Source: Coprovicinus avistercoris (GTDB lineage Bacteria; Actinomycetota; Coriobacteriia; Coriobacteriales; Atopobiaceae). From it: a DNA stretch of 23,151 nt. Positions 14,155-21,994 of this stretch are shown here, piece after piece. Location: assembly GCA_018714895.1 (NCBI GenBank), contig DVMQ01000022.1:1-23151 (forward strand). The letters are read 5' to 3'. Position 1 is the stretch's first letter; the number at the start of each line of letters is the position of its first letter. The notes under the pieces are model-generated. The model had not been told where the DNA came from. It was given only the letters and a program-made list of their open reading frames with translations, and ran no database searches. A program made the translations under genes and the position numbers.

Positions 14155-14183
14155 ATAGGACCTTCAAATTTTGAAGGTCCTAT
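14155..14183 (-). terminator. Perfect 14-bp dyad downstream of the zinc-ribbon gene
   Basis: ATAGGACCTTCAAA (14155-14168) and TTTGAAGGTCCTAT (14170-14183) are exact complements around one central base. It follows the stop codon of the minus-strand zinc-ribbon gene by 39 bases. A terminator is the simplest reading, but the T-run behind it is poor (ATTGCTATCTT). A protein-binding palindrome remains possible. Confidence 0.5.
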
Positions 14184-14222
14184 AACAATCTGTAGAAGAT
14201 AAACACGCTGACACGCACGGCG

Positions 14223-15434
14223 TTAAATGCAGAAACAGGGGGCTATGCCGTAGACGTTTACAACCGTATGACTTTCATTGCAGTTGCCATTTGTGTTGTG
14301 GATTGTATACGCATAACGTTGATCAGTTGGGTCTGAAGTGCGGGTCCATCTCAGACCGGCATCCAACGCTGCAGATGCATCGGTACCGTCAGCAACGTTT
14401 AGAGTCAACAAGTCTGCCGGAGTATTTCCCTGGGAGATACCTAGATCAGAATAGAGTTGATATTGAAGCCCTTCACTTCCTAGGACTTCTGCCATCCCTT
14501 CAGAATCATGAGAAGCGATTGAACCACTAATATCGCCAACTACTTCAGTATAGGAAGGAATCCAAATTTTATCGGGAGTGATGGAGATGCACGTAGTGAC
14601 AAAGCTCTGAGATGAACTGTCATATACAGCTCCGACATTGTTTGTAGATTTGTCCACTTCAACAATGTTTTCCTGCAGATCTTCGGGCAGCATATCGAGA
14701 AAATCAGAGTTCAATTGAGTCCTAAGGTCTGAATACTTCCAGCCGCCTTCATTGCTACCGCGTGTGCTCATAGGCGCAAAGTCAACCATCTCAGTAAATG
14801 CAAAAGTAATGCCAGCCTTGCCAGAACCATCGGATGCGTCATCGTGAGCAAAACCAATAATTTCGACAGAGGAAGTTACTCCGTTGGATAACTCAACCTC
14901 TTTGGTCTGTGTGCCGTCGAGGGTACCGTCTTCGTTGCAGAGATGATAGTTCTTGGCAATCTCAAGTGCTTCATCTTCACTGCTTGCTGCAGAAATTTCG
15001 TCAGAAATAGCGGAGAGCTCCTCCCAGCTGTAATCATTTACAGAATCACGAACAGGTACTCCCTGCCCAACTGAAATAATCCCATTGCTTCCTGCTAGAC
15101 CAAACCATCCCGTCAATACGCCTGCCGCAGCTATTCCTAGAATGAGCACAAGTACAACGATAGGCACAGCAATAAGAGCCTTACTCTTCTTTTTCCCAGG
15201 TGAATTGGGAGATGCAGCCGGTGTGGTAGCCGCTGCGTCCTCGTTTTGTGGAGAAAGGACTTGTTGATTAGCGGAGGGAGTAGCCATAGGAGGAGTAATT
15301 GGTTTCCCAGTTTCTGTAGAGTCGGTGGAAGACTGATCTTCAAGCTCTGCCATAGCAGTATCAACCCTACAGCCACACTCAGGGCAAAAGACAGAATCAT
15401 CGGGGATTTGATGTCCACAATTAAAGCAATACAT
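14223..15434 (-). CDS. Zinc-ribbon membrane protein with DUF6273-like domain
   Basis: A 403-residue protein. Residues 3-22 are a zinc ribbon with two CxxC knuckles (CFNCG, then CPECGCRV). A Ser/Thr/Pro-rich linker leads to a single hydrophobic span (about 86-112, ALIAVPIVVLVLILGIAAAG) with a basic KKKSK flank on the inner side. The large outer part (about 130-403) contains GGWKYSDLRTQLNSDFLDML followed by PEDLQENIVEVDKSTNN and DKIWIPSYTEVVG, the pattern of DUF6273, a domain common in surface proteins of Firmicutes and Coriobacteriia. The predicted layout is an inside zinc ribbon and an outside DUF6273 domain. No enzymatic role is known. The start has GGAGGT just upstream on the minus strand. 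It lies in the same direction as the EEP gene, 176 bases apart, with a dyad between them. Confidence 0.8.
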   Translation of the reverse strand: MYCFNCGHQIPDDSVFCPECGCRVDTAMAELEDQSSTDSTETGKPITPPMATPSANQQVLSPQNEDAAATTPAASPNSPGKKKSKALIAVPIVVLVLILGIAAAGVLTGWFGLAGSNGIISVGQGVPVRDSVNDYSWEELSAISDEISAASSEDEALEIAKNYHLCNEDGTLDGTQTKEVELSNGVTSSVEIIGFAHDDASDGSGKAGITFAFTEMVDFAPMSTRGSNEGGWKYSDLRTQLNSDFLDMLPEDLQENIVEVDKSTNNVGAVYDSSSQSFVTTCISITPDKIWIPSYTEVVGDISGSIASHDSEGMAEVLGSEGLQYQLYSDLGISQGNTPADLLTLNVADGTDASAALDAGLRWTRTSDPTDQRYAYTIHNTNGNCNESHTVVNVYGIAPCFCI

Positions 15435-15598
15435 AAATACCTCCGAATGCCATTCAAACTGTAATAAAGGTAGCAGGTTGGAGCATAAAAACTTTTAAGG
15501 ATTCTGGCTTCGGTAATCGGCGTGAATCAATTTAACAAATACGGACAAAAGCCCCTCATCAAATGCGAAGTTTATAGAGGAACTACTTGCGCGAATTG

Positions 15599-15635
15599 CC
15601 TGTACGAATCGTATAAAGCAATTGTTGAGTATACT
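15599..15635 (+). promoter_or_regulatory. Promoter with operator-like dyad before the sugar locus
   Basis: TATACT at 15630-15635 is a good -10 box. The -35 area is covered by TGTACGAATCGTATAAA (15601-15617), which matches the recurrent dyad TGTGCAAATCGTACAAA at 14 of 17 positions. The overlap suggests regulator control of the sugar genes; no good -35 hexamer is visible. The surrounding region 15435-15685 holds no gene. Confidence 0.45.
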
Positions 15636-15685
15636 ATCTAAACTGAATAAATATTGTGCTTTCACACAAGGCATTTGGAGGACTC

Positions 15686-16477
15686 TTGAAGGTAGTTATT
15701 CTTGCGGGAGGTTTTGGATCTCGCATCTCTGAAGAAAGCCACCTACGCCCTAAGCCTATGATTGAAATTGGTGGCCGGCCAATTCTTTGGCACATCATGA
15801 AAGGGTTCTCCCATTATGGGTTTAACGACTTCATAGTTTGTGCTGGATATAAACAACAGGTTATCAAAACCTATTTCAACGATTATTTTCTTGAAATGTC
15901 CGACGTTACCTTTGATTATCGTAACGGCAGTAAAGATATTGAAGTGCATAGCACCATTGCTGAGCCGTGGCGTGTAACAGTAGCAGATACTGGTTTTAGC
16001 ACTATGACCGCCGGGCGTATCAAGCGTATCCAAAAGTACATAGGCAATGAACCGTTTTTGCTTACTTACGGCGATGGTGTATCAGACGTAAACCCAAATG
16101 ACATCATTGCGCATCATAAAAAAGTAGGCGGCCTCGTCACCATTACTGGAGTTGTCCTCAATCAGCGTTTTGGTGTGCTGGATATTGATAAAGATTGCCG
16201 TATCTCGTCATTCCGCGAAAAGCGTGAAGCAGATAACGCTTTCATAAACGGTGGTTTTATGGTGGTAGAGCCGGAAGTATTTGATGTTATTGGAACAAGT
16301 GGCATGCCGGCAGATGAAGAAGACTTCTCTGGTGTGACTATGGAGCGCCTGGCACGTGAGGGTCAGCTTACGGTATTCCCATATGAAGGTTTTTGGCGTT
16401 GCATGGATACGCAGCGGGATAAGCAGCGTCTTGAGAAGCTTTGGGATTCCGGGAAGGCTCCTTGGAAGGTCTGGTAG
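15686..16477 (+). CDS. rfbF: Glucose-1-phosphate cytidylyltransferase
   Basis: A 263-residue nucleotidyltransferase forming CDP-glucose from CTP and glucose 1-phosphate, the first step to CDP-3,6-dideoxyhexoses. It has the signature LAGGFGSRISEESHLRPKPM (residues 6-25), the RfbF/DdhA version of the G-G-x-G-x-R...K motif, then GGRPILWHIMK and YGDGVSDVN (128-136) with the metal-binding Asp. The end, GFWRCMDTQRDK...GKAPWKVW, is also typical of the family. TTG 15686 is preferred: it has GGAGG four bases upstream and gives the usual RfbF N-terminus; an in-frame GTG at 15656 has no ribosome site. It is the first gene of the sugar locus and is followed by rfbG after five bases. Confidence 0.95.
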   Translation: MKVVILAGGFGSRISEESHLRPKPMIEIGGRPILWHIMKGFSHYGFNDFIVCAGYKQQVIKTYFNDYFLEMSDVTFDYRNGSKDIEVHSTIAEPWRVTVADTGFSTMTAGRIKRIQKYIGNEPFLLTYGDGVSDVNPNDIIAHHKKVGGLVTITGVVLNQRFGVLDIDKDCRISSFREKREADNAFINGGFMVVEPEVFDVIGTSGMPADEEDFSGVTMERLAREGQLTVFPYEGFWRCMDTQRDKQRLEKLWDSGKAPWKVW

Positions 16478-16482
16478 ATTCC

Positions 16483-17583
16483 ATGGGAATTGTTGATGAT
16501 TTGCAGTCGTATTATCAGGGGCGTCGTGTTCTCGTAACTGGTTCTACGGGATTTAAGGGAACATGGCTGTGTCGTATGCTCCTTTTACTTGGAGCAGAAG
16601 TCTGTGGCTATGCCCTTGAACCACCAACAAATCCTAGTCTTTGGCATATTGCTCAAATGGATGGGGTTGTTAAGAATCAGATTGCAGACATTCGAGATAG
16701 TAAGACGCTTGCTACTGTATTTAACGACATTCAGCCGCAAGCAGTATTTCATCTTGCTGCCCAGCCTTTGGTTATAGATGGCTATGAAAACCCGCGGTAT
16801 ACCTATGAGACAAATGTCATGGGTACCGTTAATGTTCTTGAATGCATGAGGGAATGCTCTGCAACGACATCATTTCTTAATGTAACCACCGATAAGGTCT
16901 ATGAGAACCTGGAGCGTCCGGGATATGGGTATCGTGAAGACGATAAACTTGACGGATTTGATCCATATTCAAACTCAAAAAGCTGCTCAGAAATAGTTAC
17001 ACATTGCTATGCAAAAAGCTTTTTTGCAAAAGGGGTACAAGGAGATGCTGCGGGGAGATGTGCGATTTCCACAGCTCGTGCTGGCAATGTTATAGGCGGC
17101 GGAGATTATTCAGCCAATCGTATTGTTCCGGACTGCGTAAGAGCTGTACAAGCCCATCAGCCTATGATTATTCGTAACCCCAATTCAGTGCGACCTTATC
17201 AGCATGTGTTGGAACCTCTTGTAGCATACCTTCGTATTGTTGCGGGACAAGAAGAGGATGCGTCCCTTGCGGGTTGGTACAACATTGGACCAGATGATAA
17301 AGACTGTATAACTACTGGGGAGCTAGTGAAGCTCTTTGCCGAGTATTGGGGAAAAGACTTCATTTTTGAGGTGGGCAATGTTAATGGCCCACATGAAGCT
17401 AATTTTTTGAAGTTGGATAACTCAAAGGCAAAAGAATCTCTTAAGTGGCATCCAATTTGGGGCGTAGAGGAAGCAATTGCTCGTACGGTCGAATGGACAC
17501 GTGAGTGGTTGACGGGTGGCGACGCCAAGGCTGCCAACTGTATGGACAAACAAATTAACGACTATCTGGGAGCTCTGAGCTAA
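16483..17583 (+). CDS. rfbG: CDP-glucose 4,6-dehydratase
   Basis: A 366-residue extended short-chain dehydrogenase that converts CDP-glucose to CDP-4-keto-6-deoxyglucose using bound NAD. It has the Rossmann motif GSTGFKG at 20-26, the RfbG-specific TTDKVYEN at 135-142 (Asp-Lys where dTDP-glucose dehydratases have Asp-Glu) and the catalytic YxxxK at Tyr162-Lys166 (PYSNSKSCSE). It continues into the usual GNVIGGGDY and RPYQHVLEPL blocks. ATG 16483, five bases after the rfbF stop, is the natural start; an upstream in-frame ATG at 16441 would overlap rfbF by 37 bases and add residues unlike the family. The stop directly abuts the rfbH start. Confidence 0.95.
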   Translation: MGIVDDLQSYYQGRRVLVTGSTGFKGTWLCRMLLLLGAEVCGYALEPPTNPSLWHIAQMDGVVKNQIADIRDSKTLATVFNDIQPQAVFHLAAQPLVIDGYENPRYTYETNVMGTVNVLECMRECSATTSFLNVTTDKVYENLERPGYGYREDDKLDGFDPYSNSKSCSEIVTHCYAKSFFAKGVQGDAAGRCAISTARAGNVIGGGDYSANRIVPDCVRAVQAHQPMIIRNPNSVRPYQHVLEPLVAYLRIVAGQEEDASLAGWYNIGPDDKDCITTGELVKLFAEYWGKDFIFEVGNVNGPHEANFLKLDNSKAKESLKWHPIWGVEEAIARTVEWTREWLTGGDAKAANCMDKQINDYLGALS

Positions 17584-18924
17584 ATGACTTTTGAAGGAAA
17601 GACTGAAGAACAGGCGCGCCAAGAAATACTTAACCTCGTTGCAGAGTTTGCCAATACATATCGCATCCAGGATGATTCTTTTACCCCTGGAGATCGCATT
17701 CCGTATGCTTCCCGTGTATACGATAGTCAAGAGATGGTAAATCTTGTAGATGCGTCTTTGGAATTTTGGCTTACTGCTGGTCACTGGACTGATCAATTTG
17801 AAGAGGGACTAGCAAATTACCTGGGTGTAAAGCATTGTGCTCTTGTTAATTCAGGCTCCAGTGCAAATTTGCTTGCTTTTATGACATTAACAGCCCCCGA
17901 ACTTGGAGATCGTGCAATTAAGCGAGGGGATGAGGTCATTACTGTTGCCGCCGGCTTCCCTACTACTATTAATCCAATTATTCAGTTTGGTGCAGTGCCT
18001 GTATTTGTGGATGTAACTATTCCTCAGTACAACATAGACGTTACTCGTCTTGAGGAAGCCTTTAACCCAGATAAAACCAAGGCAGTAATGATCGCGCATA
18101 CTCTTGGCAATCCATTTGATCTTGCTGCCGTTAAGGCATTTTGTGACGAGCACAATTTATGGCTTATTGAAGACAATTGTGATGCTCTTGGCAGCGAATA
18201 TACCCTTGAAGGAAAAACATATAAAACGGGAACGATTGGTGATTTAGGCACGTCTAGCTTTTATCCACCTCACCATATGACAATGGGCGAGGGCGGTGCT
18301 GTCTATACCGACAATCCACTACTTGCTCGACTCATGAGATCTTACAGAGATTGGGGTCGCGATTGCATCTGTAAGTCTGGTCAAGACAATCGTTGTGGTC
18401 ATCGCTTTGACGGTCAATTTGGTGAGCTTCCTCGAGGATATGACCACAAATATGTATATAGTCATTTCGGATATAACCTTAAGGTTACCGATCTTCAGGC
18501 CGCTATTGGGTGCGCACAGCTTGAGAAGTTCCCGTCGTTCGTAGAGCGTCGTCGTCATAACTGGCAGTTCTTAAGGGAAGCATTGTCTTCTGTAGAAGAT
18601 AAATTTATCTTGCCTGAGCCAGCGGCTAACTCTAATCCGAGTTGGTTTGGATTTTTGCTTACATGTCGTGAGGGCCTGAAGCGCGCTCCAATAGTTTCTG
18701 CTATAGAGACTGCTGGCATTCAAACCCGCATGCTTTTTGCGGGTAATATCACAAAGCACCCCTGTTTTGACGCTATTCGTGGAACTGATGCATATAGAAT
18801 TTCTGGCTCACTTGATGAAACTGATCGCATCATGAATGACACGTTCTGGATTGGCGTGTATCCCGGCATGACAGATGAGAAGCTGGCATATATGGCCGAG
18901 ACTATTAAAAGTGCAGTTTTGTAA
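17584..18924 (+). CDS. rfbH: CDP-4-keto-6-deoxy-D-glucose 3-dehydrase (RfbH/DdhC)
   Basis: A 446-residue PMP-dependent iron-sulfur enzyme that removes the C3 hydroxyl to give the 3,6-dideoxy intermediate. The aminotransferase fold is intact, but the PLP lysine is replaced by histidine in FYPPHHMTMGEGGAV (His230/231), the hallmark of E1 dehydrases. The [2Fe-2S] segment reads DCICKSGQDNRC (Cys261, 263, 271), followed by the typical GELPRGYDHKY; Cys199 (EDNCDALGS) may be the further ligand. The reaction needs a separate reductase (E3, RfbI/DdhD), which is not seen in this window and may lie downstream or elsewhere. The ATG follows the rfbG stop without a gap, implying coupled translation. Confidence 0.95.
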   Translation: MTFEGKTEEQARQEILNLVAEFANTYRIQDDSFTPGDRIPYASRVYDSQEMVNLVDASLEFWLTAGHWTDQFEEGLANYLGVKHCALVNSGSSANLLAFMTLTAPELGDRAIKRGDEVITVAAGFPTTINPIIQFGAVPVFVDVTIPQYNIDVTRLEEAFNPDKTKAVMIAHTLGNPFDLAAVKAFCDEHNLWLIEDNCDALGSEYTLEGKTYKTGTIGDLGTSSFYPPHHMTMGEGGAVYTDNPLLARLMRSYRDWGRDCICKSGQDNRCGHRFDGQFGELPRGYDHKYVYSHFGYNLKVTDLQAAIGCAQLEKFPSFVERRRHNWQFLREALSSVEDKFILPEPAANSNPSWFGFLLTCREGLKRAPIVSAIETAGIQTRMLFAGNITKHPCFDAIRGTDAYRISGSLDETDRIMNDTFWIGVYPGMTDEKLAYMAETIKSAVL

Positions 18925-18984
18925 ACATAAGCTGAACAGAAATTATTGTGTGCGAACTGAAAGAACTTATCCTAAGGAATGATT

Positions 18985-19968
18985 ATGAAAAAGAAGGTAT
19001 TGGTAACTGGTAGTGAGGGTTTTATCGGGAGTCATCTCGTTGAAACACTTGTGGCACGTGGGTATGATGTCCGCGCTTTTGTTCTCTATAACTCATTTAA
19101 TTCATGGGGATGGCTTGAAGAGCTTCCTAAGAATGTAATGGAGAATGTTGAAGTTTTTACTGGCGATGTTCGCGATCCCAATGCTGTGAGAAGCGCATTA
19201 AAGGGAATGGACGCTGTTTTACATTTAGCAGCTCTCATCGCTATTCCATATAGTTATTATGCTCCGGATGCGTATGTCGACACTAATATCAAGGGAACTT
19301 TGAACGTTTTGCAAGGATCTCGCGACCTAGGAATTGAGCGGGTTCTAGTTACTTCAACAAGTGAAGTTTATGGAACGGCGCAGTATGTTCCTATCGATGA
19401 ATCTCATCCCTATCAAGGACAGTCTCCTTATTCAGCAACGAAAATAGCTGCCGATCGTTTAGCGGAGGCATTCTACCGCTCATTTGAACTTCCTGTGACC
19501 ATAGTTCGACCATTTAATACTTATGGTCCCAGACAGTCTGCTCGTGCCGTAATCCCGACGATTATTACCCAGTTGCTAACTGGTTCGGAGACAATCAAGC
19601 TCGGATCTCTTACTCCGACACGAGACTTTAATTATGTTAAAGATACCGCTGCTGGATTTTTGGCTTTGTTGGAGTCAAATAAGACAATTGGTGAAGAAAT
19701 TAATATTGCAACGCAGCATGAAATTTCAATTGGCGACTTAGCAAAAGAGTTGATTCGCCAAATTAATCCTAATGCAAAAATTGAATGTGATGAGCAGCGT
19801 ATTCGTCCGAGTAAAAGTGAAGTACAGCGTTTGCTTGGAAGCAATGAGAAAATAAAAACTCTAACTGATTGGGAGCCAGAATATACTTTTGAACAAGGTA
19901 TTGCTGAAACGATTAGTTGGATGCGTGAACACCTGAACTCTTATAAGCCCGGCATTTATAATGTTTAG
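18985..19968 (+). CDS. legB: NAD-dependent nucleotide-sugar 4,6-dehydratase (LegB family)
   Basis: A 327-residue extended short-chain dehydrogenase. The Rossmann motif GSEGFIG is at 9-15, and the stretch AFVLYNSFNSWGW (about 31-43) is a strong LegB marker. Also present are TSTSEVYG (123-130), SPYSATK with the catalytic Tyr149 and Lys153, and RPFNTYGPRQSARAVIPTII. LegB enzymes make the 4-keto-6-deoxy form of GDP- or UDP-N-acetylglucosamine, the first step of legionaminic-acid-type or bacillosamine-type sugars. The second ATG (18985) is preferred because AAGGA at 18974-18978 is six bases upstream; an ATG at 18979 touches that site. The 60-base gap after rfbH shows no terminator. It is followed by legC after 12 bases. 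Confidence 0.9.
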   Translation: MKKKVLVTGSEGFIGSHLVETLVARGYDVRAFVLYNSFNSWGWLEELPKNVMENVEVFTGDVRDPNAVRSALKGMDAVLHLAALIAIPYSYYAPDAYVDTNIKGTLNVLQGSRDLGIERVLVTSTSEVYGTAQYVPIDESHPYQGQSPYSATKIAADRLAEAFYRSFELPVTIVRPFNTYGPRQSARAVIPTIITQLLTGSETIKLGSLTPTRDFNYVKDTAAGFLALLESNKTIGEEINIATQHEISIGDLAKELIRQINPNAKIECDEQRIRPSKSEVQRLLGSNEKIKTLTDWEPEYTFEQGIAETISWMREHLNSYKPGIYNV

Positions 19969-19980
19969 AGGAGATTTGCC

Positions 19981-21147
19981 ATGATTCCTCTGTCGGTTCC
20001 TAACTTTGAAGGCAATGAAGAAAAGTATGTTCTTGATGCTGTAAGCCAGGGGTGGGTATCTACTGGCGGAGCCTATGTAACAAGATTAGAAGAATCAGTT
20101 GCTTCCTTTGTGGGAGTTTCTGATGCAGTGGCTTGCCAAAGTGGAACAGCAGCTCTTCATTTGGCTCTGATCGAGTCTGGAGTTACTGCAAATGACGCAG
20201 TAATTGTACCGACGCTGACATTTATTGCAGCAGTTAATCCGGTACGATACATTGGCGCAATGCCAATTTTCATGGATTGTGACGATAGTCTCTGTATAGA
20301 TCCAATTAAGCTCCGTTCTTTCTGTTTAGAAGAATGCGATAGAACTGAAAATGGTCTTATCCACCGTGAGAGCGGTAAAATCATTAAAGCCATAGTTATT
20401 GTTCATGTTTTTGGCAATCTAGCCGATATGGAAGCTATTCTTAAAATAGCTCATGAATTTAATCTGAAAATTATTGAAGATGCGACAGAGGCCCTTGGCT
20501 CTCGTTTTGAATCGGGGCCTTTAGCGGGAATGTATGCCGGAACCATTGGAGATTTCGGTGCGTATTCATTTAATGGAAATAAAATCATCACAACAGGTGG
20601 CGGAGGCATGTTGGTATCCACTGATGCCATCTCGTTGGAACATGCACGTTATCTTTCAACACAGGCAAAAGATGACCCTCTGTTTTATGAGCACGCTGAG
20701 GTTGGATTTAACTACAGAATGACGAATGTTCAGGCAGCTATTGGCGTTGCACAAATGGAAGAGCTTGAGGATTTTATAATCCGAAAAAATAGGAATTGGG
20801 AAAAATATAACGAAATACTTTCAGAGTGCACTTCTGGAGCCTTGCTTTCATTTCGTGATGATACAAGGTCTAACAAGTGGTTTTATTCATTCTTATGCAA
20901 TAGCGCTCTCAGTTCTGAAGAGATGCATAGTGCAATTAGTTATATGCATGATTGCGGAATTCAAACTCGGCCAATTTGGGGGCTCATTTCTGATCAACCT
21001 CCATATCAATCATTCCCAACTTATGCAATTGAACGAGCTCGTTATTACTACTCTCGCGTGATTAACATTCCCTGCAGTACTAATATTACTGATCCAGAAA
21101 TTGAGACGGTTTGCGATGCTTTAAAGGAATTGCTTGATCATGTCTAA
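19981..21147 (+). CDS. legC: Nucleotide-sugar 4-aminotransferase (LegC family)
   Basis: A 388-residue PLP aminotransferase of the DegT/DnrJ/EryC1 group. It has the LegC-type opening (IPLSVPNFEGNEEKYVLDA, then GWVSTGG), EDATEALGS with PLP-binding Asp167, and YSFNGNKIITTGGGGM with the Schiff-base Lys201. With LegB it would make a nucleotide-linked 4-amino-4,6-dideoxy-N-acetylhexosamine. Later legionaminic genes (legH, legG, legI, legF) are not seen before the window ends, so the end product is open. AGAGGAG precedes the ATG by about seven bases. The last eight bases overlap the next gene. Confidence 0.9.
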   Translation: MIPLSVPNFEGNEEKYVLDAVSQGWVSTGGAYVTRLEESVASFVGVSDAVACQSGTAALHLALIESGVTANDAVIVPTLTFIAAVNPVRYIGAMPIFMDCDDSLCIDPIKLRSFCLEECDRTENGLIHRESGKIIKAIVIVHVFGNLADMEAILKIAHEFNLKIIEDATEALGSRFESGPLAGMYAGTIGDFGAYSFNGNKIITTGGGGMLVSTDAISLEHARYLSTQAKDDPLFYEHAEVGFNYRMTNVQAAIGVAQMEELEDFIIRKNRNWEKYNEILSECTSGALLSFRDDTRSNKWFYSFLCNSALSSEEMHSAISYMHDCGIQTRPIWGLISDQPPYQSFPTYAIERARYYYSRVINIPCSTNITDPEIETVCDALKELLDHV

Positions 21148-21994
21148 GGTATTAGTAACCGGTGGAAGCGGCTTCATTGGCTCTCATGTAGCATCGTATT
21201 TAAAAATGCTCGGGCATAACGTTGACGCACCCTCTAGACAAGAACTTAATCTTCTTGATAGAGATGAGGTATTACATTATCTCGATAAAAATTCGTATGA
21301 CGTTGTTGCTCATTTTGCTTCACCGTCGCCAGTTAGAAGTCCCAGAATTGATTCGTACGACAGGCTTTTCAAAGACAGTCTGTCCATATTTATGAACATG
21401 GCGGCTGGATCAAGCTTGTATGGGCGGATGCTATATTCCGGTTCAGGAGCGGAGTATGACAAACGTAACGATATTATCTTGGTGAAAGAAGAAGAAATTG
21501 GCCAATCAATACCACTTGATGACTATGGCCTTGCTAAATACATAATGAATGATATGGCTCGTTTCAGCTCTAATATTTATAACTTAAGAATTTTTGCTTG
21601 CTTCGGTCCTGGAGAATACAAAGATAAATTTATAACTCATGCTATTCGTTGTTGCAGAAATAATAAGCCAATAACGATTCGCCAAGATTGTAGATTTGAT
21701 TATCTATATATTGATGACTATGCCAAAGCGGTTGCACACTTCGTTACTCATGCCCCAAAGTGGCACGACTATAACGTAACCAGTTCGACTCGAGTTCTTT
21801 TGTCAGCCATTGCTTCAATTGTAAAAGAAGAACTTGGATGTAAATCAGAAATACAAATTTCTAATGACGGTTTTGCGCCGGAATATACAGCGAGTAATCA
21901 ACGGCTGCTTGCTGAGATGAACGACATAAAGTTCATGAATATAAATGAAGCTATTCATAAATATGTTGCTACCAAAGGGGTTGAATGGGAGTGA
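21140..21994 (+). CDS. NAD-dependent epimerase/dehydratase (short-chain dehydrogenase), sugar locus
   Basis: A 284-residue extended short-chain dehydrogenase with GGSGFIG at 8-14, an active-site strand YSGSGAEYD (99-107), and Tyr129-Lys133 (DYGLAK) as the catalytic pair. It then shows RIFACFGPGEY and RFDYLYIDDYAKA, common to nucleotide-sugar epimerases and reductases. It is short for the class and does not match RmlB, GalE or RfbG closely, so its substrate is not assigned. It could reduce or epimerise a keto-sugar from either the CDP or the amino-sugar branch. ATG 21140 lies within the last codons of legC (8-base overlap), with AAAGGAA upstream, and its end overlaps the next start, so translation is coupled on both sides. 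Confidence 0.8.
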   Translation: MSKVLVTGGSGFIGSHVASYLKMLGHNVDAPSRQELNLLDRDEVLHYLDKNSYDVVAHFASPSPVRSPRIDSYDRLFKDSLSIFMNMAAGSSLYGRMLYSGSGAEYDKRNDIILVKEEEIGQSIPLDDYGLAKYIMNDMARFSSNIYNLRIFACFGPGEYKDKFITHAIRCCRNNKPITIRQDCRFDYLYIDDYAKAVAHFVTHAPKWHDYNVTSSTRVLLSAIASIVKEELGCKSEIQISNDGFAPEYTASNQRLLAEMNDIKFMNINEAIHKYVATKGVEWE

